The translations under genes were made by a program, and so were the position numbers. The notes beneath the pieces were generated by a model. The model was not told the origin of the DNA. It worked only from the letters and a program-made list of their open reading frames with translations, and made no database searches. From a virus, in IMG/VR virus record IMGVR_UViG_3300036900_000256, positions 1-64,000 of that record: DNA of 64,000 nt; one strand, 5' to 3'. Positions 41,152-49,564 of this stretch are shown piece after piece (position 1 is the first letter of the stretch; the number at the start of each line of letters is the position of its first letter).

Positions 41152-41580
41152 GTGGATGGCCTGGCACCGATGCTCACACACGCCATTGGTTCCCAGGCGG
41201 CCGACCCCGCTGTGGTTGTGGGTACCCCGTGGTGGGTCGCCGCTCTCCTCATGGTCGCTCCGGTCGTCGGGACTGTGCTCGTCGCGAGAGCCCCTGTGTG
41301 GGTCGAGAAGGTCAAACAGCGCGGCAAGCAAGACCCACCCGCAACACCCCAGGCTGCCCCGTCCGTACCGGCGGCAGCCGACGCCCGCGCGGACGCCGCG
41401 TTCGACCTCGCCGAGAAAACCCTCCGCGACGCGTGGCGCGAACGGGACGCCGCGAACCGACGGGCCGAGCGCTTGCAGAACCAACTCGACGCCGAGCAAG
41501 AGCAAAACGGGGAGCAGGCCGTGACCATCGCGGAACTCCGGGCAGAGATCGCATCAATGAGGGGACGGCGCACGCGGTGA
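41152..41580 (+). CDS. Membrane protein with coiled coil, 142 aa
   Basis: GTG 41152 just after AGGAGG. One membrane helix (about 25-46: W-W-V-A-A-L-L-M-V-A-P-V-V-G-T), a proline-rich linker, then a coiled coil (A-E-K-T-L-R-D-A-W-R-E-R-D-A-A-N-R-R-A-E-R-L). The N-in/C-coil plan and position ahead of the lysis genes suggest a lysis accessory (spanin-like or holin-regulating) role, unproven. Confidence 0.55.
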   Translation: MDGLAPMLTHAIGSQAADPAVVVGTPWWVAALLMVAPVVGTVLVARAPVWVEKVKQRGKQDPPATPQAAPSVPAAADARADAAFDLAEKTLRDAWRERDAANRRAERLQNQLDAEQEQNGEQAVTIAELRAEIASMRGRRTR

Positions 41581-42443
41581 CCCAGCCACCAGAAGACGAC
41601 ACACAGCCCCTCACCGACGCGCGGTCCGAGGTGCACCAGGCGATGAACGGCGGCGCCCCGGAGCAGGTGGCCGCGGCAGCCGCGACGGAGGGGCGCCGTT
41701 GGTTCAGCCGGTCGGTGCTGGCCGCGTGCCTGGTGTCGATAGTGGTGTCGGCGTGTTTCAGCCTGGCTGCGTTCATCATCGCGGGCCGGACAGGGAAGCT
41801 GGTCGACGAGCAGGCGGTAAAGGTGGCCACCGTGCAGAAGTTGGCCGAGGATGCCAAAGCTCAGGGCGACTTGGCGAACCAGATGTTGTCGCAGCGCGGT
41901 CAGGCGACGGTGCCGATCCCGAAACCCAACCCCGACGACAACTCCGAGGTGCTCGTCGCGTCCGCCACCGCACAGGTACTCGCGTCTCTCCCTGATACCC
42001 GGCCAACCGCTGTGCAGCTCGGCGAAGCGGTCGCTCTGTTTGTGGCGGCGCACCCGATCGAACCGGTCGGGCCGTCCCCGCAGCAGATCGCCGAAGGCCT
42101 TGCCGGGTACCTCGCGGTGAACCCGCCCCCGGCTGGGCCGACCGGGGCGACTGGGGTTCCGGGCAGGGACTGTGACCCCGTTGCCATACCGGAGTGCAGG
42201 GGTCCTCAGGGTGACAAGGGGGACCCGCCGACGGCGGCCGAGATCCGCGCCGCGTTGGACCGGTACATCCGCGCTCACCCCGACATGCTGTGCCCGAACG
42301 GCGGAACTTTCACCGCGTTGAAGGTGCAACTGGCCGACAAACGGGGCACTGCGGATACCTGGCAGTGCGTGGTGGCCGTGTCGACACCACCGTCCACAAC
42401 GGACCCAACACCTCCCGGCCTCCCGCTGCTACCCACCAAGTAG
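41577..42443 (+). CDS. Membrane-anchored protein with collagen-like segment
   Basis: 288 residues: a cytoplasmic N-terminus, one membrane helix (about 47-72), a helical stalk (V-A-T-V-Q-K-L-A-E-D-A-K), two short A-x-L-P repeats, a collagen-like G-P-T-G-A-T-G-V-P-G, and a C-terminal part with paired cysteines. GTG 41577 overlaps the upstream stop. Located before the endolysin; may act at the envelope during lysis or be a surface fibre. Confidence 0.5.
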   Translation: MTQPPEDDTQPLTDARSEVHQAMNGGAPEQVAAAAATEGRRWFSRSVLAACLVSIVVSACFSLAAFIIAGRTGKLVDEQAVKVATVQKLAEDAKAQGDLANQMLSQRGQATVPIPKPNPDDNSEVLVASATAQVLASLPDTRPTAVQLGEAVALFVAAHPIEPVGPSPQQIAEGLAGYLAVNPPPAGPTGATGVPGRDCDPVAIPECRGPQGDKGDPPTAAEIRAALDRYIRAHPDMLCPNGGTFTALKVQLADKRGTADTWQCVVAVSTPPSTTDPTPPGLPLLPTK

Positions 42444-42450
42444 GTGACTC

Positions 42451-43443
42451 ATGATCTTCGGTGTCGACGTCAGCAACCACCAAACGCACTTCGACTTCGC
42501 CGCAGCCGCGCGAGAGGGGTTCGACTTCGCGTTCGTCAAGTGCAGCCAGAACGACAACTTCCGAGACGGCCGGTTCGTCCAGCACGCCAACGCTGCCCGC
42601 GCGGCCGGACTCCTCGTGGCCGCCTACCACTACCAGGGCACCGCACCCGTCGCCCGCCAGCTGTCCACCATCAAGGCCATGGCCGGGACGGACATCCCGA
42701 TCATCCTCGACGTCGAGGACGGGTCCGGCGGGATCGACATCACCCGCGCCCTGGTAGCCGCACTGCGCGCCGAGGGCTACCAGGTGCCGCTCACGTACTT
42801 ACCGCGCTGGTACTGGTCGGGGCATCTCGGCTCACCGAACCTGTCCGGGCTGCCGCCGCTGTGGGTGTCCTGGTACCCGGACTACACGGTGCGGCGCAAG
42901 GAGTCCGGGATCGACACAGTGCCGAACTCCGTGTGGAACGGCTACGGCGGCCTCGACGTCGCCGTCGTGCAGTTCACCAGCTCGGGCGCGGTGGCGGACT
43001 ACCCCGGCGGCTCGATCGACCTCAACGCGTTCGCGGGCACCCGCGCGCAACTCGTAACCCTCCTGGAAGGAGAAGACGACGTGAACCTCAGCGACCCGCT
43101 ACCCACGTACGACGACAACAGCACCACCGTGGAGGAGACCCTCTTCGGCGCGCATTACCACGCCAAGCAGGCCGATCAGCGAGCCGCACGAATCGAGGTC
43201 CAACTCGCCGCGCTAGGCGGCGCACTGTCCGACGCCGAGACGCACATCCTCGCCGCGAACAGGGAATCCGACGAGAACAGCACGGCAGCCGTGCTCGCGG
43301 CCATCCGCGCCCAACCGACCGGCGGCCAGGTCGACGTCCCCGCGCTCGCCGCCGCACTCCGCGTCGGCCTCGGCGACGAGATCGCCGACGACCTGGCCGA
43401 CGAACTCGGCCAGCGATTGACCGGTACCCAGGAGGAAATCTGA
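42451..43443 (+). CDS. Endolysin, GH25 lysozyme
   Basis: 330-residue muramidase. The GH25 domain covers about 1-205, with D6 in G-V-D-V-S-N-H-Q and the D87-V-E89-D catalytic pair. The rest (about 205-330) is an acidic, helical region without a recognisable wall-binding repeat. No signal peptide, so it needs the holin encoded next (ATG inside its TGA). It cleaves peptidoglycan glycan chains at lysis. Confidence 0.9.
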   Translation: MIFGVDVSNHQTHFDFAAAAREGFDFAFVKCSQNDNFRDGRFVQHANAARAAGLLVAAYHYQGTAPVARQLSTIKAMAGTDIPIILDVEDGSGGIDITRALVAALRAEGYQVPLTYLPRWYWSGHLGSPNLSGLPPLWVSWYPDYTVRRKESGIDTVPNSVWNGYGGLDVAVVQFTSSGAVADYPGGSIDLNAFAGTRAQLVTLLEGEDDVNLSDPLPTYDDNSTTVEETLFGAHYHAKQADQRAARIEVQLAALGGALSDAETHILAANRESDENSTAAVLAAIRAQPTGGQVDVPALAAALRVGLGDEIADDLADELGQRLTGTQEEI

Positions 43444-43814
43444 TGGGCAAGCTCTTCGGGCGTGAGCCCGCGTACTTCATGGCGTTGATCAGCTCGGCGA
43501 TCGCGCTGGCCACCGGCCTCGGACTGGACCTGTCGATCGACCAGCAAGGCGCGCTCAACGCGTTCGTCGCCGCGGTGTTCGCCGCGGTCACCGCGTGGAA
43601 GCTGGCCCGCAACGGGTCAGTCGCCGCGCTGGTCGGTGTCGGCAAGGCGGCGATCGCAATCGCCTTGGCCTTCGGCTTCCACCTGTCCCCGGAGTTGCAG
43701 TCCAGCACCATGCTGTTCGTTGAGCTGTTGCTGACCGGGCTCCTGGTCTGGCCGAACGTCACCGCGCCGATCAGGGAAGACGGCGTCGTGCTCGGATCCC
43801 GCCCGACCAACTGA
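43443..43814 (+). CDS. Holin-like membrane protein
   Basis: 123 residues with three to four hydrophobic segments (about 11-30, 37-54, 57-77, 88-104) and short loops, directly coupled to the endolysin by a TGATG overlap. AGGAGG-like sequence precedes it. This profile and location fit an actinophage holin that permeabilises the membrane. Confidence 0.75.
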   Translation: MGKLFGREPAYFMALISSAIALATGLGLDLSIDQQGALNAFVAAVFAAVTAWKLARNGSVAALVGVGKAAIAIALAFGFHLSPELQSSTMLFVELLLTGLLVWPNVTAPIREDGVVLGSRPTN

Positions 43815-43828
43815 TCCCGCCCCCTAGA

Positions 43829-43884
43829 CCTGCCGTGGCGTCGGCAGGGCCGGGCCCGGACCAGCGCCCTGGTCTGGGCCCGGC
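43829..43884. terminator. Tandem hairpins after the lysis genes
   Basis: Two abutting stems. CCTGCCG/CGGCAGG (43829-43835 with 43842-43848) is followed by a 16-bp stem (43849-43864 with 43869-43884; one G-U pair, 4-nt loop). No U-tract. The second is among the strongest hairpins in the window and is a good candidate for ending the late transcript. Confidence 0.6.
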
Positions 43885-43912
43885 ATCCACACCACCACCT
43901 GAGGAGATTTTG

Positions 43913-44518
43913 ATGGACATCGGTGTCGTCATCCCTACCCACCCGGCGCGGATCACCAACGGGATGACTGCGCGCGCGGTGCAGTCGGTGTGGGCGCAGA
44001 CGCTCCCGGCCGCCGAGGTGCACGTCACGGTCGACCTGATCGGCGGCGGCGCGTGGACGACGCGCGACCGCGGACTCCAGGCCGTCCGCGCGGAGTGGGT
44101 GGCGTTTCTCGACTCCGACGACGAGCTGATGCCGCACCACCTGGAGGTTCTGACGCGCGGTGCGCAGGAGTCCGGGGCGGACTACGTGTACAGCTACTAC
44201 CAGGTGCGCAACGCCTACGGGCAGGACATCGACTGTGACCCGCTCGGCCACTTCGGCAAGGTGTTCGACCCTTCCAACCCGTTGCAGACCACGATCGTCA
44301 CCCTGGTCCGGACCGAGCTGGCGCAAACGGTGGGGTTCCATGCCCCGCCGATGGACTCGAAGGTCGGCGGCCAGCGTTACGGTGAGGACTACGCCTTCAC
44401 CTTGGGGTGCGTCGCGGCCGGGGCGAAGATCGTGCACATCCCCGAGCGCACCTGGTTCTGGGTCCATCACGGCCGGAACTCCTCCGGGATGCCGGGCCAG
44501 GGCGACGCCGCGGCCTGA
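43913..44518 (+). CDS. Glycosyltransferase family 2-like
   Basis: 201-residue GT-A enzyme: I-G-V-V-I-P-T-H-P-A-R at the N-terminus, a D-S-D-D metal motif (V-A-F-L-D-S-D-D-E-L), then G-E-D-Y-A-F-T-L-G as the usual E-D acceptor motif. GAGGAG lies 6 nt before ATG 43913. It follows the lysis genes, where phages often carry lysogenic-conversion or virion-glycosylating genes, and is the third glycosyltransferase in the window. Confidence 0.75.
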   Translation: MDIGVVIPTHPARITNGMTARAVQSVWAQTLPAAEVHVTVDLIGGGAWTTRDRGLQAVRAEWVAFLDSDDELMPHHLEVLTRGAQESGADYVYSYYQVRNAYGQDIDCDPLGHFGKVFDPSNPLQTTIVTLVRTELAQTVGFHAPPMDSKVGGQRYGEDYAFTLGCVAAGAKIVHIPERTWFWVHHGRNSSGMPGQGDAAA

Positions 44519-44594
44519 CGATGCCCGGACATAGACCGACCCCCGGCGATGAGACCAGGGGTCGGCATGACCTATTTTCGCACTGCTGTTCGAC

Positions 44595-45095
44595 TCAGCC
44601 GATCGTGGCCAGCGCAGTCTCGTATTCCTTCGCCTGCTCCGGGGTCAGCAACCCGGACACCCTCACCAACACGGGCCCCTTGGTGTAGTCGTACTCCTGG
44701 GCCAGCAGACCGCCGAGGTTCTTCAACTTCGCCTGGATGTCGTCCGCGCGTGCCTGGGCAGCCGCTTCGTCGGCGAACACTTCCACCCCGCCGCCGCGCT
44801 CGGTCGCCGTCTCGCCCTCGGGCACCTGATCGGCGGGCACCCGCGTGTCGGCGAACGCGGTCTTCGACAGGTAGCCGTTGGGCCGACCGAGCAGATGATT
44901 CGGGTCGTCATCCGCGTTGAACGTCTTGGTGAACCGCATCGTGGAGACCTTCGCCCCCAGTGCCTTCGTGATGCTGTCGGCGGTCTTCGGCGGGTCTGCG
45001 GTTGTGCCGGATGACGACTGGCCGCTGCACCCGGTGAGGAGTGCGACTGCCAGGAGCAGGACACCGCCGAGGGCGGTCCGCAAGTAGTTACGCAT
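44595..45095 (-). CDS. Lipoprotein
   Basis: 166-residue protein with a lipoprotein signal peptide: basic start, hydrophobic core and lipobox L-L-T-G-C (cysteine 23), then a serine/threonine-rich linker. The mature part has D-D-D-P-N-H-L-L-G-R-P-N-G-Y and a helical A-A-A-Q-A-R-A-D-D-I. Similar host lipoproteins are annotated only as hypothetical. On the opposite strand to the late genes it could be expressed from the prophage and affect superinfection; this is inference. Confidence 0.75.
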   Translation of the reverse strand: MRNYLRTALGGVLLLAVALLTGCSGQSSSGTTADPPKTADSITKALGAKVSTMRFTKTFNADDDPNHLLGRPNGYLSKTAFADTRVPADQVPEGETATERGGGVEVFADEAAAQARADDIQAKLKNLGGLLAQEYDYTKGPVLVRVSGLLTPEQAKEYETALATIG

Positions 45096-45125
45096 GGTGG
45101 GAATGTCGCATGGTTCCGCCGCTTG

Positions 45126-45371
45126 TTACCCCTGCGGCGTGTTGGGCACCTCGGGCATCACCCGGGCCAGCACGGTCAGTTTCGACGCCTCGACCCCATG
45201 TCCACACTGCATGCTCAACACCAGGGTCACCCACCACCCGCCCTCCGGGCAGGGTCGCCGCGGGTGCCTGTCTCCTTCGATGACGACCGTGTCAGGGCAT
45301 TTCAGCAGGTGGCAGTCGGGTTCATGCTCCCGCAGGAAGGCGAACGCATACGCGCGGGCTTCCTCAGACAT
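45126..45371 (-). CDS. Hypothetical protein, 81 aa
   Basis: Starts within the upstream gene's last codons. It has A-R-A-Y-A-F-A-F-L-R-E-H-E-P-D-C-H-L-L-K-C and further histidine and cysteine (M-Q-C-G-H-G), a possible metal site. Forms a two-gene unit with the DNA-binding protein. Confidence 0.45.
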   Translation of the reverse strand: MSEEARAYAFAFLREHEPDCHLLKCPDTVVIEGDRHPRRPCPEGGWWVTLVLSMQCGHGVEASKLTVLARVMPEVPNTPQG

Positions 45372-45663
45372 CGCGCTCCTCCGTGAAAGTAGGCCAGGTT
45401 CGGTTGCGGTTGTCCCTGTGCCACTCCCGGATCTGCTTCGCGATTCCCCCGGACACGAACACCACGTTGCGCACCCGGTGCGTCGGGATCTTCCCCGCGC
45501 GTGCCTGCTGGTGGAGCGCGGACATGGTGAGTCCAAGCTGATCAGCGAGGTCCCGGAGCGCTACGTCGGGCAGGTGTTCGTTCTGCATGGTCGTGGAGTA
45601 TTCCCCGGGGTACGCGCCACGCGGCGGAGCCGGTGGATCTTGTAGCGCGATTGGGGGTGGCAT
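45364..45663 (-). CDS. Excisionase-like DNA-binding protein
   Basis: Contains a helix-turn-helix: V-A-L-R-D-L-A-D-Q-L-G-L-T-M-S-A-L-H-Q-Q-A-R-A-G-K-I-P, followed by V-V-F-V-S-G-G-I-A. The ATG at 45663 has TACGAT 7 nt upstream and no ribosome-binding site, consistent with leaderless translation. An internal ATG at 45588 would drop the proline-rich N-terminus. Divergent from the NUDIX gene across a palindromic operator; may be a lysogeny regulator or excisionase. Confidence 0.6.
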   Translation of the reverse strand: MPPPIALQDPPAPPRGAYPGEYSTTMQNEHLPDVALRDLADQLGLTMSALHQQARAGKIPTHRVRNVVFVSGGIAKQIREWHRDNRNRTWPTFTEERDV

Positions 45664-45685
45664 GGCAGTAATCGTAACCCATCTA

Positions 45686-45701
45686 CTACACTCTCGTGTA
45701 G
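45686..45701. promoter_or_regulatory. Palindrome CTACAC-N4-GTGTAG
   Basis: Perfect 6-bp arms in the gap between the DNA-binding protein (minus) and the NUDIX gene (plus). It overlaps the expected -35 of the minus promoter (TACGAT -10). A likely operator for the adjacent regulator. Confidence 0.5.
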
Positions 45702-45751
45702 GATCAGGACCTTAGCGCATCGTGACCGTTTACTCACGAGGAGACACGCCC

Positions 45752-46168
45752 ATGACCAGCGGAACCAAGACCACCGACGCGCACCTCGTCACCGACATCG
45801 TCATGCTCGCCACCCACAACAACACCCAACACGTGCTACTCATCCAACGCGGATGGCCACTCCCCGGCGGGTACGTCGACCAAGGCGAGACGTTCGAACA
45901 GGCCGCACGCCGTGAACTCGCCGAGGAAACCGGGCTCGTCGCTGCCGACCTCACCCGGATCGGAATCTACGACGAGCCGGACCGCGACCCGCGCGGCCGT
46001 GTGGTCAGCGTCGCCTACGTCGCCCAACTCGACCACCTGCCTGCCGTGGTCGCCGGGGACGACGCCCGTGTGGCCCGCTGGGTCCCAGTCGCCCAGCTCC
46101 GCGGGCTCGACCTGGCGTTCGACCACGAACAGGTCCTGGTCGATGGGCTCCTCACCCCCCGCTCCTGA
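45752..46168 (+). CDS. NUDIX hydrolase
   Basis: 138-residue NUDIX enzyme with a complete box: G40-x5-E46-x7-R54-E55-x-x-E58-E59-x-G61. The downstream R-D-P-R-G-R-V-V-S-V-A-Y segment resembles ADP-ribose pyrophosphatase-type members. ATG 45752 has AGGAG upstream, favoured over an ATG/GTG at 45722. It might degrade nucleotide signals or ADP-ribose in the infected cell; substrate not determinable from sequence. Confidence 0.8.
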   Translation: MTSGTKTTDAHLVTDIVMLATHNNTQHVLLIQRGWPLPGGYVDQGETFEQAARRELAEETGLVAADLTRIGIYDEPDRDPRGRVVSVAYVAQLDHLPAVVAGDDARVARWVPVAQLRGLDLAFDHEQVLVDGLLTPRS

Positions 46169-46205
46169 CCCGCAGACCACCACCAGCACCCGGAAGGACA
46201 CACCC

Positions 46206-46325
46206 ATGGCAGAGCAGCAATCCTCGTCTCCCGCCCGGCGGGAGCGGGAGAGGAACGGCGGGTGGACCGACGCCGAACTGGCAGCCGAGGTCGCGGCCAA
46301 GGCCAGGCAGGCACGCGAACGCTGA
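46206..46325 (+). CDS. Hypothetical peptide, 39 aa
   Basis: ATG 46206 preceded by GGAAGGA. Charged sequence (R-R-E-R-E-R-N-G-G-W-T-D-A-E-L-A-A-E-V). Small charged genes of this kind precede transfer genes in actinomycete integrative elements. Unknown. Confidence 0.4.
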   Translation: MAEQQSSSPARRERERNGGWTDAELAAEVAAKARQARER

Positions 46326-46368
46326 CCCGACCGCAGACGCACCCACCTACATCCGGAAGGACACCACG

Positions 46369-46599
46369 ATGAGCGCGACCAGAGTCGACACCCCCGCGAC
46401 GCTGCGCGCCGAGCTGGCCGGCGACGCGCTGATCGCCGCCTGGGTGCGGGCAGGTTGGACCGGCGAACGGATCGTCGCGACGTTGCGGATGGGTCGCTCC
46501 AAGGTGCTGCCGAAGGTCGCGCAGGTCCGTGAGGAGTTGGCCGCGATCGGGTGGCGGCCGCCCGTTCGGCTCGACGAGATCGGCCGCCGCACCCGCTAG
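46369..46599 (+). CDS. Hypothetical HTH-like protein, 76 aa
   Basis: Helical, with A-A-W-V-R-A-G-W-T-G-E-R-I-V-A-T-L-R-M-G-R-S-K-V, a plausible helix-turn-helix. GGAAGGA upstream of ATG 46369. Followed by a long inverted repeat. Might regulate the transfer-type genes. Confidence 0.5.
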   Translation: MSATRVDTPATLRAELAGDALIAAWVRAGWTGERIVATLRMGRSKVLPKVAQVREELAAIGWRPPVRLDEIGRRTR

Positions 46600-46601
46600 C
46601 C

Positions 46602-46651
46602 CCCGGTCGGGGCGGGAGGAATCCCGCGAAGAAGACCCCGCCCCGACCGGG
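46602..46651. terminator. 15-bp inverted repeat before transfer module
   Basis: CCCGGTCGGGGCGGG (46602-46616) and its exact complement (46637-46651), 20-nt loop, 3 bp after a stop codon. It separates the NUDIX-side genes from the transfer-type genes. No U-tract. Confidence 0.45.
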
Positions 46652-46680
46652 CCCCAACCCAGCCATCACAAGGAGAAGCG

Positions 46681-46815
46681 ATGACGACCGACTGGTCCGA
46701 CATGACCCCCGAAGAGCGTGGCAACGCGTTTCGCGCGCACCACATCGACGGCATGCCTTACCCGTCCGAGACGGACGTCGACGAGGAACTCGAACAGCTC
46801 TTCGACGACAACTGA
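46681..46815 (+). CDS. Hypothetical peptide, 44 aa
   Basis: ATG 46681 with AAGGAG 6-7 nt upstream. Acidic peptide (P-S-E-T-D-V-D-E-E-L-E-Q-L-F-D-D-N) with a W-S-D-M-T-P-E-E-R start. Unknown. Confidence 0.4.
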   Translation: MTTDWSDMTPEERGNAFRAHHIDGMPYPSETDVDEELEQLFDDN

Positions 46816-46846
46816 CCCGACCATCACCTGACTGGAAGGTCCCACC

Positions 46847-46915
46847 ATGCTCCCGGGCACGCACACCCTGGGCAACACGGCCCGCACCTCCGCGATGGCG
46901 GGGAGCGCGCCGTGA
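46847..46915 (+). CDS. Leader-like peptide, 22 aa
   Basis: ATG 46847 after GGAAGG. The stop overlaps GTG 46912 of the next gene, so it may serve translational coupling. No other feature. Confidence 0.3.
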   Translation: MLPGTHTLGNTARTSAMAGSAP

Positions 46916-47193
46916 CCGGCCTGACGATCCTCGCCCGCCGCCTGCTGTGGTCGTGCTCCTACCACGCCCACCTGGCCGCCCTCGCGGTCCTCGACACGGT
47001 GCGTTACCTGCTCACCGCCGCCACCCTGCTCACCCACCGGGCACATACCGCGGTCGCCGAGCACGGCGGAACCGTCGCCGACGTCCTGGACGACGGCCGC
47101 GCCTGGGCCGACCGGGCCGAGTTCGACCGCGCCAAGTACCTGCGGCTGGTCGACCAGCTGCTCAACGGAATCGACCTGAAGGAGAACCCGTGA
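46912..47193 (+). CDS. Small Spd-like protein, 93 aa
   Basis: The N-terminal half is hydrophobic (A-A-L-A-V-L-D-T-V-R-Y-L-L-T-A-A-T-L-L) and the C-terminal half helical and charged. Immediately upstream of the translocase operon, where Streptomyces-type plasmids and AICEs carry small spread/transfer genes. The call is by context. Confidence 0.45.
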   Translation: MTGLTILARRLLWSCSYHAHLAALAVLDTVRYLLTAATLLTHRAHTAVAEHGGTVADVLDDGRAWADRAEFDRAKYLRLVDQLLNGIDLKENP

Positions 47194-47552
47194 CCACCGC
47201 CGCCGAGAGGGTGTCGGAGCTCGCCGACGCGGAGCTGTTCACCTCGACCGCCCTGCACGACTTCGTGATCAAGGTCCGGGACCTGTGCCGGGACGTGGCC
47301 TACATCCTGCAGTTCCAGGCCGACACGCTGCAGGCGTCATTGGCGACCCTGCCCGTCGTGGGCTCGAAGTACGGGTCGCTGGCCTCCAGGGTCCGCGCCC
47401 GTTCGGTCGCGTGGTGCATGCGGTCCGCGGCCGAGGCGATCCAGCACGCCGGGAAGTTGACCGTGAAGGCGTGGTCCCTGTTCCAGAAGTACTACGTCGC
47501 CGAACAACAGAAACCGGCCGCCGGGAAGAAGCAGTTCCAAGTCAACTCCTGA
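47190..47552 (+). CDS. Hypothetical protein, 120 aa, in transfer module
   Basis: GTG 47190 overlapping the upstream stop. Helical, with F-V-I-K-V-R-D-L-C-R-D-V-A-Y-I-L-Q-F and a basic C-terminus. Directly precedes the TraB-like gene. Function unknown, presumably linked to transfer. Confidence 0.5.
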   Translation: MTTAAERVSELADAELFTSTALHDFVIKVRDLCRDVAYILQFQADTLQASLATLPVVGSKYGSLASRVRARSVAWCMRSAAEAIQHAGKLTVKAWSLFQKYYVAEQQKPAAGKKQFQVNS

Positions 47553-47569
47553 TCCGGAGGGAAGCAGCA

Positions 47570-49540
47570 GTGACGAAGAAGCATCTGGCGAAGGCCGCGC
47601 AGGAGCGGGCGGTGGCCCAGGCCACCAGTCGCGGTTCCGTGCTGGTGCGCCCGACGATGGCGCTGGTCGGCGAGCTGGGGCTGTCGGTGGCGCTGTGGTG
47701 CGCCGCGTCGCCGGAGTCGCTGCCGTGGATGACACCCGCCCTGTCGCTGTCCACGGCGGCGCTGACCGCGCTGGTGTGGCACACGGGCCGGGACCAGACC
47801 CCGGTCGGACGCATCCTCGGGGTGGGGTCCACCGTGCTGACCGGGGCGCACCTGGTCACCGCGACCATCCTGGGCCCGTTCACGTCGCCGCTGTGGGGGG
47901 TGTGGTGCTGGTTGGGCGGCACGACCGCGGCGGCGTGGATGTACCGGCTGTGGATCGCCCGTGACGACGCCACTGTCGAGGGCGCCAAGCGGCGCGTGTC
48001 GATGTGGGACGAGGCGGCGGAAAGGGCCGGTGGGGCGTTGGAGGGCTCCCGGTTCCGGGCGAAGGAGGCCACCGCCGACCGGATGGCCGGGCCGCTGGAG
48101 TTGGAACCGGGGCAGACGGTGAAGGACGCGCAGATGAGTCTGGCCGCGTTGGAGAGCGTGCTGGGCCTGCCGCCCGGTGGTGCCCGCCTGACCCGCGACC
48201 CGGGCCATGCCGCCCGCGGCGAGCTGACGTTGGTGCGGTCGAACGTGCTGAAGGAGGACCTCGGCTACCGGGGTCCGTCGGCGCTGGGCGGTACCCCGGC
48301 CGCGCCGTACCGGGTGGGTCGTTACGAGCACGGCCGGGACGCGGTGCTGCCGTTGCAGGTCCCCGGCCGCGGCGAGGTGCATCTGATCATCCAGGGGATG
48401 ACCGGCAGCGGGAAGACCAAGGGCGCGCACCAGCTGTTCGCCGAGGAATTCACCCGCGTCGACACGTACACGATCTACGTGGACACGGTGAAGGGCGCCC
48501 AGTCGTTGGGCCCGCTGGCGCGGGGGATCCGGTGGGCGATGCGGACCGAGGCCGAGGCGCACGCGCTGATGAAGGTGCTCAAGGCGCGGGTCATCCCGGT
48601 GCTGGCCCAATACCTCGGGTCGCGTGGGCTGGAGAACTGGGAGCCGGGCTGCGGTTATCCGCGTATCCGGATCCACGTAGAGGAGGGCGCCGGGCTGTTC
48701 CTGGGCAACGACGCGTTCATCCGGGTCATGGAGCGTGCCCGGTCGGTCGGTGTGCAGGTCACGCTGTCCGCGCAGCGGTTCTCCTACACCACTCTGCCGG
48801 TGGCGGCGCGCTCCCAGTTCGGCGCGGTGCTGGCCTTCGGGGTCGCCGAGGTCGAGGACGCGAAGTTCGCCATGCCGGACAAGGTGTTCGAGGCCGGTGC
48901 GGACCCGTCGCAGTGGGGCAACAACATGCCCGGCCTCGCCTACCTGGTCGCCCCCGGTGTGGAGGAGAACGACTATGTGGTGCCGCTGCGGGTGGAGAAG
49001 ATCGCGCGTGCCGAGTTGGAGGTTCTGGCCGAGTACGCCCGCGTGCACGGTGCCGAGTTGCCGTCGTTCGTCGCGGAGGCGTTCGGCGAGTTGTACACGT
49101 CGCGGGTTCCGGTCGAGCAGATGCTCGCCGAGGGCGCGGTCGTGTTCGCGGCCGACGAGGACGAGGACTGGGACGACGAGGAGGACGAGGAGGACGAGGA
49201 CATGCGGGAACCCCCGTGGCAGCCGTCGGAAGCCGACCCGGAGCCGGACGTGCAGCCGGACATCGACGACCCGATCACCGCGGTGCCGGAGATGCAGTTG
49301 GGCGACCGGCCGGTGAAGCTGCCGCCGGTGCAGGCGCGGGAGATGTTCGAGGCGCGGTTGCGCAGTCTGCAGGAGTCGGGCGCGTCGGCGGTGACGGTGA
49401 AGGATCTGACGCCGGTGGCGTTGGAGGCGGGGATGACCGCGGCGTGGTTGTACAAGTTGCTGCGGGAGCGGGTCGACTCGGGTCATCTGGAGCGCACAGA
49501 CGCGGGGTGGCGGTTCGCCCGTGCCCTCACCAACGCATGA
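47570..49540 (+). CDS. TraB/FtsK-like DNA translocase
   Basis: 656 residues. Three or four N-terminal membrane segments (within 30-125) are followed by an FtsK/SpoIIIE-type ATPase with Walker A G-M-T-G-S-G-K-T (276-283), a Walker-B-like I-R-I-H-V-E-E-G and T-L-S-A-Q-R-F, then an acidic linker (D/E run near 520-545). The C-terminal winged helix (V-K-D-L-T-P-V-A-L-E-A-G-M-T) resembles the gamma-like DNA-reading domain. This is the architecture of actinomycete conjugation proteins that move double-stranded DNA between hyphae. GGAGG precedes GTG 47570. A repeat array follows the stop directly. Confidence 0.85.
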   Translation: MTKKHLAKAAQERAVAQATSRGSVLVRPTMALVGELGLSVALWCAASPESLPWMTPALSLSTAALTALVWHTGRDQTPVGRILGVGSTVLTGAHLVTATILGPFTSPLWGVWCWLGGTTAAAWMYRLWIARDDATVEGAKRRVSMWDEAAERAGGALEGSRFRAKEATADRMAGPLELEPGQTVKDAQMSLAALESVLGLPPGGARLTRDPGHAARGELTLVRSNVLKEDLGYRGPSALGGTPAAPYRVGRYEHGRDAVLPLQVPGRGEVHLIIQGMTGSGKTKGAHQLFAEEFTRVDTYTIYVDTVKGAQSLGPLARGIRWAMRTEAEAHALMKVLKARVIPVLAQYLGSRGLENWEPGCGYPRIRIHVEEGAGLFLGNDAFIRVMERARSVGVQVTLSAQRFSYTTLPVAARSQFGAVLAFGVAEVEDAKFAMPDKVFEAGADPSQWGNNMPGLAYLVAPGVEENDYVVPLRVEKIARAELEVLAEYARVHGAELPSFVAEAFGELYTSRVPVEQMLAEGAVVFAADEDEDWDDEEDEEDEDMREPPWQPSEADPEPDVQPDIDDPITAVPEMQLGDRPVKLPPVQAREMFEARLRSLQESGASAVTVKDLTPVALEAGMTAAWLYKLLRERVDSGHLERTDAGWRFARALTNA

Positions 49541-49564
49541 TCAACTCTGAGTCGGTGGTCGGCG

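Noticed and set aside
43849-43884. Rho-independent terminator in the strict sense
   Set aside because: The stem is excellent but no run of T follows on either strand, so it is recorded only as a hairpin terminator candidate.
47492-49486. A 664-codon open frame on the minus strand
   Set aside because: It is the antisense shadow of the TraB-like gene. Its product is a low-complexity H/R/Q/L sequence without motifs.
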